From positions 1,195,855-1,259,854 of the forward strand of contig VZSF01006828.1 of the NCBI GenBank assembly GCA_013398295.1: a DNA stretch of 64,000 nucleotides, read 5' to 3'. Below are positions 1-12,065 of the stretch, piece after piece. The position numbers and the translations under genes are program-made. A model generated the notes under the pieces. That model had not been told where the DNA came from. It did no database searches and saw nothing but the letters and a program-made list of their open reading frames with translations. The stretch is from Chionis minor (taxonomy: Eukaryota > Chordata > Aves > Charadriiformes > Chionididae). Within the stretch, counting starts at the first letter, position 1, and each line of letters begins with the position of its first letter.

Positions 1-603
1 ATTAAGCACAGGAGTAGGCTCTGCTGCCTTCCATAAACCATCCGTGTACGCAACTTTAAGCACATGATTTGCCACATAATCACGGATATCAGGACACCAT
101 TGACTGGAAACCATTTGCGGAATTGTCTACGGGGTCTCCAGCTTGCTCATCCCATTGGCACACGCGCAAGGCGCGGGTGCCCATCCCGCTCCCGCAAATG
201 AGAACGCCGTTTGGCTCCCCGCTCCCAAATTGTTCCCCCGGACCTTAGAAGAGTGTCCGATGGCACCGATCATCCCCGCAAAAGCGAAGTGCAATAATAT
301 CAGGTCATCACTGACAACCAAGAGTGACCACCCTTGGGCCAACACGGATGGAAAGGCATTTCCATCCAAAAACAGCTCTGCCTGGGTTGTTCAGAGCCGC
401 TCGCCCTGCTGGAGGAGCATCCTGATGAGGGACTGGCGCATCCCACCCAGCCACAGGGACGCCTGTGTCTCGGCAGGGTGCAGCCCACGGAGAGGGACCA
501 CCGAGCAGCCCAGGTTTCCCCTGCTGAAGTGGCTGGGCTGCCGTGGCCCTCCAACTCATCCCAGCTTGGTTTCCCATGCAGATACTGACCCAACCAAGGG
601 TGA

Positions 604-645
604 CAATCATAAAATCAGTTAGGTTGGAAAAGACCCTTAAGATCT
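604..645 (-). repeat. Probable fragment of a CR1 LINE 3' end (inverted)
   Basis: The segment AATCATAAAATCAGTTAGGTTGGAAAAGACCCTTAAGATC resembles the reverse complement of the avian CR1 3' terminus, in which an ATTCTATGATT-like octamer region follows a GATCTT...TCCAACC block. Compare the plus-orientation copy ending at 31088, whose last 60 bases carry the same words. The similarity fades beyond about 645, so only the end of an old copy is claimed. Confidence 0.55.
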
Positions 646-2040
646 TTATGGTGATAAAGCTAACACAATGGGTCATGCTCCTTCCACGAAGCCGTGCTAC
701 AAGAACATGCCAGCCATTCCCAGGTGGAAGACAAGCTCCCAACTCATGAGCAACCATACCCTGGGCTGGAAAAAGCCCTTGTCACGAGCGTGGATAAAGT
801 TACACCAAAACACCCCCTCAACAGTCCCTGCTTTTCATGCTTAGAGGGACACGGCCCTAAATGTATTTATCCTCATGTGAAAGCCCACTCTGCAGAATTT
901 AATTGGATATATTCTAAAATATCAGCTTTATTTCTTCACCAATAAACCAGAAAGCCACTCTCTCACATGTTTATTTGAAATAGGGATTTAGCAAGTATTA
1001 AATACTCTCCCCTTAGCTACGGTTCCAGGCCAGGATTTAAGTATCTGTGTTACAAGACGAATTTGAGTTTTAAACCGCAGTAAGCACACTCTAAAAATGG
1101 CATAAAATAATCAATTCCATGTGCAAATCTCTGCCTTCCCCCCCCCACCCCAGTAACCCTCCTGACCCAAATACAACCGATGCTCTGACCTGCGCGGGAC
1201 GGTCCTCTTGCCGTCGGCTTAAAGAAAAAACAGCCGGAAAGCCAAGACAGAAAACGCTCCCCAATTTTTGCAGCTGATTTCCCTCAAAGGACAGACTGAT
1301 GGGGAGGATGAACTCCGAGACCACTTGCAAAGGCCACTCTGCACACACACGCAGCATTCTTTATACAGTATTTACAGATTGACTCGCATCCTGTTTTGAT
1401 GTAAACCGTAATGCTACTTCACCACTGCCCACAAAACGAGCAAATTCCAGCAGATCTGGCAAAACGCTTAAGCCACTGCTTAATTTCCAGCCCAGCAGTT
1501 GCTCAATGGGGCTATTCATGGGCTTTCATCCTTCCCACACCGAGCGGTGCTGAGCTCTTTTCCTGGCTGCAATCCGGAGTTCCCGGCAGGAGATAGTTTT
1601 ACCTCTGCCCTCCGGCTTCATCTCCGCTCTTTGTGCTGCATGTGATGCAATGGCAAAAAACAACAAACAAACAAAAAAGGATATCATGCAGAATGCAATG
1701 ACTTTGATTTGTTTTCAGCATTGGCCTGAAGGCAGCCAGGGTTCAGCACAAGTAACGGGCAGCAAAGGATGGCATAGCTGATCCCAGCCTGGCTCACCAT
1801 TACAGACATAGTAGTACGAGTATTTTATATATTCCTGGGACACCATTCATACAGAAAACACTCAAGATTAACCTTACGTCAGGTATAGGGTTATCATTTC
1901 ATGATATGTCTTTTTTATTTCTATTTTTTTTAAGAGAAAAAGAAGGATTACAGCTTTTTACATCCAGTGACTCAAACTCCTTATAATTAGGGCTGCTGGT
2001 TTCCATGGTAACAAGGATTCAACTCTGTTTTATGTGAAAT

Positions 2041-2064
2041 AAAAAAAAAAAAAAAAAAAAAAAA
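2041..2064 (+). repeat. A24 homopolymer
   Basis: An uninterrupted run of 24 adenines lies in the PRICKLE2 intron. No recognisable retrotransposed body lies immediately upstream of it, so it is reported as a simple repeat and not as the tail of an inserted element. Confidence 0.95.
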
Positions 2065-5000
2065 GAATAGCTCTGCTCCAGTTGTCGGTGTGGTCTGGGC
2101 ACTGCAAGCCCGGGAAGGGATGGTGCTGCAGACATGGTGGACCTCGGCAGCGCTCGGGGCAGATCCGCTCTGCTCCCGGTGCCGCCGCTCTGGAGGCGGG
2201 ATGCACATTCAAACACTCTCTCTCCGTCTAGCCAAAATCACGGATGTGGGCGAGAGGTAGATGGGGACTTCTCCAGCCTTGCCGCTGGCACCCATGTCCC
2301 CTTGCCCTGGGACACCACCTCTACCACCACCGCTCCTTCCGCAAGAGCAGCATCGCCCGCACCCTTCCCCAAGGGTTACAGCCTCCTCTGTGATGACTTC
2401 ACCTCTAATAATAACTTCCAGGGCCCTGCGGACTCCAGAGGAAAATAAACTCAAGTTATTTTTTCCTTCTAGAGTGCTCTTATTTTAAGAATTTGATGTG
2501 GGTGTAAAAGAAAAAAGAAGACACACCTATCGTAGCTGGAATAAAGCGCTGTGGGTATGATGTGACTCTGGCAAGCATGAAAGTGAATCACATGAGTATC
2601 CACGCTGACTTTCTAAAGCATTAATTTGCCTGGGCCAGGCTTCTGTAACAGATGTTGCCGTTTATATACGTAATTTTGTGTTGCTTTTTCAAATATATGA
2701 GGGGGCAAAAAAAAAATAAAACAAACTCCGAGCAATATAATATTCCTCATCGTCACGCCAGCACCGCTCTGCACACACACGTCTGTAATACTGAAGACGA
2801 ACACATGTGAAAAATAAAATGCACAACGAATGCCTGCTGGTGCGGAGAGGCAAGCGCTCGGCAGCATCGCTGCCTGCGGGCAGCTGCCCATCTGCCGAGG
2901 ATGCAGGTCCCCACAGCCCCAGCATCGCTGCAGACCTCAGTGGGCGGAAAAGAAGGTGGATTTTAACCAAAAGTGGGCGATAACCAACCATGCAGATAAG
3001 GTCTGGGTGTCACACTGCCCGCAGTCTGCCATGAACTCCACGAAAGCCACGTGCAACGGGAGGTCGATGTCAGCATCGACTTTCTCCATCAGCTTGTGGC
3101 AGATAACGATGATGTCGCCACAGCCCGATTTGACTTCACAAATCAATACCAAGTGCTTAAGAAGGGAGCTGGCTGGAAAAGGCTTTGTGCACGGATTTCC
3201 ATGGGGGAAAAAAGGAATTTTCTGTCATAATTTCAACACTGACATTTCAAACAAACAAGCCCTTTCCTTTTGTCCTCCTTTCTTGGAGATGTTGTGGCAC
3301 GCACACCAGACATGGGGCTGAAGGCTTCCCCAGGCCAGGCGGGGGGGAGGCAGCATCTCCCATGGAGCAGCTTGTGTCCCCAGGGACCGAGTCCCTTGCA
3401 GAGGAACAGGGTAGAAGAAAACGAATAAAAACAGACTCTCATTACAAAAAAACACCACTTTTGAATCAAGACCTGGGCACCTGGAAAGCTGAGAGGACCA
3501 AAAGCCCACAAGTCACTTCTACAAAACGTGGACCTAGTTATTTTCTGGGTGGCTTCTCCCTCTCCTCCTGCTTCCGGCAACCCAACGCCAAAGCCTGTCT
3601 AGATAGCAGGTCCAGGGACAGTGGCCGACAGGGCAGCCCCTCTTGCCCACCCCACATAATCTGAAAGAAGCTCCTGGCTTCCATCTGGCACCAAAGTTTG
3701 GGAGACCATTTCAAATCAAAGCACCGTGGACTCATGCAGCCCTCGTTATGTCATGCTCCAGTGCCAGATGTCAGGCCAGAGCTGTTCATGCATCAGAACG
3801 CCCGGTTACATCCACAACCCTCCCTGCTGACAGCCTGTCTCTTGGAAAAAACAAACCCAATTATTCGCACAACGTTGGACATAGGGTTGTTCACTTCTGC
3901 TGAAGAATGCCTGCAATTTTTAAATGCTTTCCAAGAAAAAACTTTTCCTTTTTTCACTTTACCTTCAATCAAAAAGCTTTTTCCCTATCAATTAGGAATC
4001 TTAATTACAGATAAACTGACCGAATCTGTCTGGCTGCAGTAAATCCGCTACCACCACTATACTATAAGCCAAAAGGACACAGATACGACTTGTCAAGCTT
4101 CCGTGTGCTGCTTTGAGAAGAAACGCGGCCATCAGTGCAGCCCTGGGGCTGGCACGGACCCGGGAGCAGCCTGGGAAGGTCTCTCCCTCTCACTCCTCGG
4201 CCTCCTCACCTGCAGGCTGTGGATGGTGCGACCTCGCCAAGGGGAGCCACCGGGTTCAAAGCAACGTGAGCGAGGTGGTCCCCCACGCAGGAGCACCGAG
4301 CCCTGGCAAGTGGTGCTGCAGATGCCAAAAGTTCACGTGCGCTCAAAGGGAGAATGGACAACTCACGGGCCAGAAAAACACCCATGGCCACCCAATACCT
4401 AGAAATCACACTTGGCTTAGAAAGTCCCCAAGCTGGAAATACGTTGGGAGAGCATCGGAGGGATGTTCACGCTGCTCTCCTCTTCCTGACGCTGCTGCAA
4501 ACGCTCCCATTTACCTGACTCGCCTCCTCCTCTCTGCTCAGCTTCACGTTCCAACAGCCAGAGCATCTCACAAACCACCAAATTACTGTTTGTTTGTCTG
4601 GTTTTTCAGTAGAAAGAATAGAAACGCTACATTTGAGGAGTCAGCCCTTTTACTTCCAGATGCTCTTTGGACCTGTTTTTTCCCCCCAAGCTTTAGCAGG
4701 TTACAAGCACCACGGAACTTTTGCCAAGGAAGTTTTTCAACCTAAGCTTAACATTGAATAAAGCTCGAATTCATGGGACATTCTACATAAACCCAGCAGG
4801 GACAGAACGTGGCATGACGCATTTGCAAAATCCACTTCAGAAACCCACAGAGGTGCTTACAAATATATCTACCCCGATCAAAGTGATTTGTAATTTTCAC
4901 GAGTGAGCAATTCGCTTACTAGGAAAGAGACAAATTTAATTTTTAATTTGATCTCCGTCAAAACAATATTTTCTTGTTGCTATGACAGCTGAAAGGAAAA

Positions 5001-6305
5001 CCTCTTACCTCGGCGACAGCCAGCTAACGGCACTGCCGCACGTCCCCCAGCAGCAGTAGCTTGGGGAGGGAACACAGCCAGGTACATCATTTTTGGCTCT
5101 CGGTGTCTTTGATTCGATGGGGATTTTTAAGAAGGACATACTGAAGCCAGTGAGTAGAAAGCCTCTTTGGAGAGGCTGAGGGGAAACAGCTACAGAACAC
5201 GAGAGCCTCGTAACACCCGTGGGACCAGGGACCTGCCAAAGCTCCCGGGATCCTTCCAGAGACTCCCATGGTTTCACACCAGGCTCTGGGGACCACCATA
5301 ACCCAAGCTGCACCTCTTATCCAAGATGCACAACGCTGGGAGGGGAAAAAAAGACATCTGCTGACCATCAGTAGATATGGCAAGAGTCCAAAAACAATAA
5401 CAGAAAGGGCTTAAATACATAACCGTTTCTTTTCCTGACACTCCTCCATGGCTACCAGCCTCGCAGTACTGAAGAAGTGCCCTGATGAATAAATATCTTC
5501 TTTCCCTTAGCAACAGTTAGCAACAGAGTCAAGTTTTTTTGTTTTTTTTTTCCTTGCTCCAAAGAAACACATCTCAAGCTAACACAGACGATTTAAACGG
5601 CAATAAATATAGGACGTGGGTGTAATCAAAAAAAATCGCTGAAAAGCAAATCACACTTTTTAGCCTGGGTTATTTTAAAGCACGAGCAGAGCTGCCAATG
5701 ATCTGTAGAAAGAGCGCGCGGAGGGCCAGAGGGGAAAGGAAAAAACGCAGCAAGATTTTTGGGGAGGACAGAAAGATACTGTCCATTCCTCCCGAGCAGA
5801 GCCCAGCCCAGGAACAGAGATGATACCCTGACATTTGCCTTCAGCCTCTAGTCCAACTTGAGCTTCTGCAGCAAATTTCTCTGTCTGCAAACTGCAAAGG
5901 TCGCGTACAGTCAAAAATCTGTTAAATGCATAACCCCGGCACACAGCAAACGTATTCTTTTCACAGCTCTATTCCTTTAACAGTTCATTTAAGATGTCTG
6001 CCTTGCATTTTTCCATTTGGTGTTGGGAAAATGTTTTCTTTCACCTGGCATAGAGCCCGATTCAACAGAAGAAGAAAGCCCTCCCCGTTTCCATGGGGCC
6101 CTGTGGTATGAGACATGGGACGAACTTTACCCTTAACTGGGCACCTTCCAGCTCTGTTAGCAGGTATTTCATCCCCTTCCCTTTTGCCCGGGCTCTTCTC
6201 CTCCTCTCGCTACTTAGAGGATTAATTAATCTTTTGCTGGTTCACATTGCCCTTTCCTCAGCAAGGGCAACGCCCTACCACCGCCTCTGCTCCTCCAAGC
6301 ATCGT

Positions 6306-6335
6306 CACCACCACCACCACCCCATCACCACCACT
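6306..6335 (+). repeat. Imperfect (CAC)n trinucleotide repeat
   Basis: A short CAC/ACC-rich run, with interruptions, lies in the PRICKLE2 intron. Confidence 0.7.
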
Positions 6336-7166
6336 CCTGGTTCCCGTGTGAGCCATATCTCGGCAGCCCTTCCCCATCCCACCTCTCCAAGCCTTGGTCC
6401 CAAAGAAAGCAAACCTCTGCTGCCACCATCCCATCAAAGCGTCATGAGATGCGGGTCTAGCTGGGGTTTGTGGTGACACCTCGCTGCTCTTTCTCCACCA
6501 AGAGAAATATTCCTGGTTTCCATACGAATCGCAACACCATAAACAACAGGAATCACAGCCAGACCACAGAACGCACCCTGGTTTCTACCCAAAACCAAAC
6601 AAAGCCAAATATTACCAAGTGCAATACAAAACCACAGCATGGTCCTGCTGATAACACACCGCTGGGGGACAGCGGCGGGGGGCCCAGCAATTCCATGGGG
6701 AAAAACAGCTCTTCGGGATGCCTGGCTGCTGGGAATATGGGGGAGATGGTGGGCAGATGGTGAAGGAGCCAGGCAGCTCCAACGCGCCCAGACTGTATTT
6801 CCCTAGAGACCCAGAGAGATAACAGCATTTGGTTCCTGCTGTCTAAGTTTTTCAGGATAAAAGATTGTTTCAATTTCATTTATTTAATTTTTTTTAAATT
6901 GAAGCTGGAGATGGCAGAAGGCGGCTCCGCCGCCGAGGAAGCCCAGCTCCCCAGCTGACACCGTGTAACGCCACATCCCCTTCTTCACCTTCTTCTATTC
7001 CAATAACAGAAACCTATCAGGTGCTTTTCTCTAAATAGCTATCGACTTCAGAGAAGAAGTCCTCGACTTGATGATTAACCGAGGGCTGATTCCCATCTCA
7101 CCCACCGTCAGGACAAGCCACTGTGCTGTAACGCACGTTGCAAGGCCATGCTCTATGGATTTGAGG

Positions 7167-7215
7167 CTAAAATGACTCGGTAGAAGTCATTTTAGAAGTC
7201 GGCTGTGTGCCGACT
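7167..7215 (+). other. Two adjacent perfect inverted repeats (tandem hairpins)
   Basis: The first has 11-bp arms CTAAAATGACT (7167-7177) and AGTCATTTTAG (7185-7195) around a 7-nt loop. The second has 7-bp arms AGTCGGC (7197-7203) and GCCGACT (7209-7215) around a 5-nt loop. The two share the word AGTC and are separated by one base. No function is known to me. The arms are too short for a microRNA precursor. Confidence 0.8.
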
Positions 7216-10200
7216 GAGAATTGGGCTGCTTCATGTTTATCTACAATATGTAGATATTTAAATCCCTAAGTTTGAAGTAAAATAATTTAGAAGCTCCAGC
7301 TATAAAAGATCTGCTCCCAAATCCTCATCTCTTTTCAATCCTAGTCTCCAACACATTATATTCTTTCTGCATTTAATGTGCCCTTAAGGTGGGGATTAGG
7401 TAGGCATTTGATTACGTCTTTTATGTTTATAGCAATTCACTTCCAAACCTTTACAAACTTTAATTAAACGCTACATTTTTACTGCCTTGTCGTGAATTGA
7501 GAGAGAGCAGCAGAGAAAAATCTGTCCTCAAACAAAATTTACATTTCTAAAGCACCTTTTTCTGTGCAAGCACCTCAGGGCTACTGCATAAAATCATCCT
7601 GAGCTGCCTTAAGATGTATCAGCGCAGACATCAAAGCAGCTCTAATACCAAGCCTCACACCGACCCACAGACAGCTGAGATCACTACATTTGTAAGCAAG
7701 AAATAAAACAGCTCCTGCCAAAACCAACCATCGATCCCCTCAAAAGGTGGCTGTGGGGAAAGCGAGAGCGGCCGCCAAACTCCAGCAGTAAAAAACAACC
7801 TTTGCCTTGGAGAAAGCTCGAAGGAAGAGGCCTGGTAGCCAAAAGCGTGGCGGTTGGCACAGCGCTTCAGCCAGCCCCACAGCCTGTTTTTTTGAGCATC
7901 ACTGTCCACGAAAGGAGATGCCGCTGTGTTCCCATGAAGCCGAAGGGGAGCTGAGCATCCCCAGCGAGGAGGAGAGCTCAGCACAGCCAGCTCCCCAGAG
8001 CTGGGAGTGACCAAGTCATCTCCAAAGGTAACCCCCCTCGACTGTAAAGACTTCCAGCAACTGGGAAACATAATGCCATTTCTTTAAAAGTCTGGACCCT
8101 TCTCTTAGAGCTGGTTGCAGCGGGGGTCACCCCATCCCTGGCTCAGTGAAAGGCTGGGCACCGGCACACATCGTCATTTTGCAGAGAGGACACAGTCTGA
8201 AATTTGTCTCAGTTCACTATTTAGGAGCTGAGAGATTGGATTTGAAGCCAAATTTTAATTGCAGGTTGGAAATTGGGAAACTGCCCCATTTTAAAGTCTG
8301 GGTGCAGCAGAAACCATTCTGAGGAACTGCCAGATCAAAAAGAGACAGGTCTCCTAAGATTAGCTGAGCTCTGCAGCTTTGCCCTTTGGGGCCAAGAGAA
8401 AAGAATGATATCAAATTTTCATCAGCTGAGAAATTCAAGCCTAGCTTGAACACCACCACATCTCTGCAGTCCATCGGAATAAATTCAAACAGCGCAAGGA
8501 GAATACTAAAAGGATTTAGTTAAAAGTCTCACAGGTCGGGTAGCATCAAGGTTGAAGCTGCAGATGTTCCTGTGCACAGACGTATAAAAAGTTGAATTGG
8601 GAGAAAGATCCCTGTTTTCTGGCTTTCCTGCAACTCCCTGACTGCCCCTACAATGATACAAAGGGGTTTGGTCTCCAAGGATGCCGTGCCTCATTTGCTG
8701 CCTCCCCATCCTACAGGCTTCAGGGCAGCACGGGCAGATGAGACCACCGCAGCTACCGACGGTGTACAAAATCCACCCAAGCTGGCCAGGCACCCCAGCT
8801 CCCTGCCCACTTCAAACCCTTTAAACAGCTCGAGGGGGGAATTAAATCATTGATCAGCCTCACACCTGCCCTCTGTGCTGGGCTGAAATTTGACTCGCCA
8901 GGTTGCCATGGCTTGAAACGCCACAGGCGCATGCGCTGCCCCGTGGCTGCAAACTCATCCATCGCTCAAATCCAAACGGCTTCACTTCTGGATCGCACAA
9001 AGGCATTTCCCAGCGAGAACCATGGTCAAGCCAAAATTTGGCCTTCTAGACGCAGCTGTTGCCGTCGAAGAGCATTAAGAAGATGTAAAGCTGTATTTTA
9101 CCTTGCCTAAAATGCCCCACAAAGGCCAGACGGTTTTTATTTGAAGGCTGTCAGCGCAGGTCTCGCACTGAGGATCACTTTCCAGGTCCCTGGGAAACTC
9201 ATGGCACATCTCCCAGTGACTTCCCCAGGGCTAGGGTTTCACCCCAAGCTTGGAAGAGCTCCGGCCAAAAAGAAAGCTTAGACAGTTACTGTGTGTGCTC
9301 GAAGCGAGCGGCTGGAGCCGAGAGCCAGCGCTCAACGGCGCTAGCAGCCCTGCAAAATTTTACAAGACACAACCCTCGCGTTAGAGGATCCATTTCTTTC
9401 TTCATAAAATATATTGGGCTTTTCCACAACCTCCTTTTATTGGTCCATTTGGCTACTCGCTCTTTTTATGAACTACTTGAGTTGCCGGATCATCTGGAAA
9501 AGCCCAGGAAGACACCTGAGCTGAACCACAACGACGTGTCAGCCATTGGTAACGACCTTCTCTGCCACCACGACTTGGGCACCGGGCGGGAAAGCACAGA
9601 GGAGAAAAGCCAGCAGACGGGGCAGCTGGATTTCATCACCTGAAAGGAAGCAGGCAGCATCTTTTGAACCCATTTCTTCTTACTGTCTACAAGGTTTTGG
9701 GTAGAAATACCCTAAAACCAGACACCTTTCACCTCTAGCCCAAAATCCACTTGGCAGCAAACAGTCGGTTAAGATGGAATTTTTTTATTTTATTTTTTTT
9801 TAACCAGCCTGCTGTACCTCTTCCATGGGGGTCCTTTAATGGCTACAGTTAAAGAGCAATCTTGCACGGAGGTCCACATGCTAACATAACAACATATTTT
9901 AACTGTGTATTTAAGCAGTTTCATTTCTATTGACGTTGGCTAAGGTGCGTCCTGAAGCTCGCCGGTCTCCGGCACAAGGCTGGGCTGCCCATGAGCGCAG
10001 CCTTTCGAGCTACGCATTGCCAAATCTCCTTGAATGATGACAAGCTCCCGCAAAACATTTCATAACCATCATTTCCCAAGGAGCTGGGTACCTGAAGCAT
10101 TCAGTGTGCTCAGCTCAGTGCTTTGCGGCACGGTCAGCGCTGAAAAAAGACCAGTAAAGCCTTACAAGAGGGGAAAAGCCAAGCAGCGAGAGCAGAAACG

Positions 10201-10734
10201 TGCCTGGCTCCGCATGTCTGCTCCTGCCCAAAAATCTGGAGCTGGTGGGGCAGAACCAGGGTCCTGCAGACCAGGCTGTGGTGTTGCATCTTGCTGTGAT
10301 GCCAGAGCTGCAGGAATTCATTCCCAGTAGTGTTCTCCCAGTACCTCCCAGCCCACCAGGACCGTCTAACTGGTCACGGCAGCACCAGGGTGTTCTCACA
10401 GCTCCAAAACCTGCAACGCAGGAATTGCCGTAACGGGATAACACACCCCTTCCCAGAGCCCAGCGCAACATCCAGAAAAGCAATTATCCAGGCATATCAA
10501 TATTACAGCATTTTTATCCTTGCGAGAAGGTGTTTTACAGCATGCAGGCCAGCTTGTACCCTTGAAATTATTCACTATTTCATGTTTTCGCTGTACCAAG
10601 CTCTTGCAAAATAAGCAGGCAAGGGTGAACACTGCTTGCGACAATCCCATAGAGCGGCTGTTTTAAGCCCTATAACAAGGAGCTCTGCTGCCCTCCCAAA
10701 TAGCAGGGGCTATTTTAGAAGAAACTTAACTGTT

Positions 10735-10749
10735 GTAATCTTGGATTAC
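10735..10749 (+). promoter_or_regulatory. Inverted GTAATC/GATTAC pair, possible paired homeodomain site
   Basis: GTAATC-TTG-GATTAC is a perfect inverted repeat with a 3-nt spacer; the right half contains GGATTA, the core of K50 homeodomain (Otx/Pitx/Gsc) sites. It lies in AT-rich intronic DNA next to a TAATTAG word at about 10776. Whether any factor binds is inference from the motif alone. Confidence 0.3.
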
Positions 10750-12028
10750 TCCCTACCACCCAAATCCATTTCATCTTAATTAGCGCACGTTATTATACGG
10801 CCCCTCCAACATTTCTGTATTTCTCTGATCATTAGAGTCGACAGAAAGCCAGTAGCAAAATCCTCCTAGCTGTGTATTTTGCATAAACTGGTTATCTTGA
10901 ACCACGTGCCCTCTCGCTCTTGTTAGCAGCCCCATATTTTATACACCAGTGCTGACCCTTCCAGCTCCGTGTGGGAGTAATACTTTGAGAGATTTAGATT
11001 AAGCCCAATTCAAGCAGCTCGCTGGGGGAGACGGAGGAAATCTGAATTCCTCTCAAATTAATGACTAAAATCTGAAAATACAGCATGGCATCTTACGGTT
11101 TCACCAGGAAACACATCACCCAAAGCAAAGCCCAAAAATCCAGCCGCTTTTAATACTTTAGCAGTGCCACAGCGAAGCCAAGAGCTCAGCACAGACACGG
11201 CATTGGGGTTCTTTATTCCCTCTTCAAAGAAGCAAAAGGTGCCCTGAGAGTTCAATGAGAAACACATCTTGGTAGTGTCTGTGCAACTACCTGGGGATGG
11301 GGGGAAGAAAAAAGTCAATTTCTGTTGGAAAAACCTTATTACACATGGTGACCCTAACCTCCATGACTGGATCTGGACAACACATCTCTGTACCTACAGG
11401 ATGGGGTCCCTCACTAGCAAACAGGTATTTCATCTTCCAACCAATGATGCTCCAGCCAATATCCGGCCCTGCAGCCTGGGGCCAGGGCTGTTTCCTGCGC
11501 CATCCACCAAACTCAGTATTTTAAGTATCCTTAACCAGCTGATAACGTCTAAGGTGGGGATAAGAATCATCTCAAGGACTTTCACAAGAGCCCTGCAACT
11601 CCACCAGCTTCGGTGCTGCCAGGAGCGAGACCACAGCCCCACAAACTCCGGCATAAAACACCCAGCCCCTCAATGTGCCACTTTTTTTTTTTCCCTAAAA
11701 GGAAGGACTGATAATTCAGCATAGCCCGATATTCTCCGTCTTTCAAGATCTTTCCTTGATTCGGGGTAGTTCCCAACATCACAAGACGTCTCCAGACTCT
11801 GTCTTTGCAAGGAAGATGAAGATTGCAACCCTTCGCTAGCCGGGGCCTCTTTGTTTTCCCCTCTCAGCGTGCTTCAATCCCCTCCGAAGCCCAGCGAACA
11901 CCAGGCTGAGCGTTAATCAACACAACATGCGCTCCATCCAACTTCAGCAACCACTACGAATATTTAAGTTTTATATTATATGCTGGGATTATTTTTATAT
12001 ATATGCCACCCTGTGCCTTTTTATAGAT

Positions 12029-12065
12029 ACACACACACACATATATATAAGCAAGCACACACACA
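12029..12065 (+). repeat. Compound (AC)n(AT)n(AC)n microsatellite
   Basis: (AC)6 at 12029-12040 is followed by an AT run at 12041-12049, and a further AC run at 12055-12065 after a short non-repeat spacer. Confidence 0.85.

Noticed and set aside
2041..2064. A24 run as a tail of a processed pseudogene or SINE
   Set aside because: No gene-like or SINE-like body and no target-site duplication seen upstream.
4998..5313. Minus-strand open frame ending at CGCCGAG|GTAAGAGG, possible PRICKLE2 alternative exon
   Set aside because: The donor is good but the peptide resembles nothing, and there is no supporting start codon context or acceptor that I trust.
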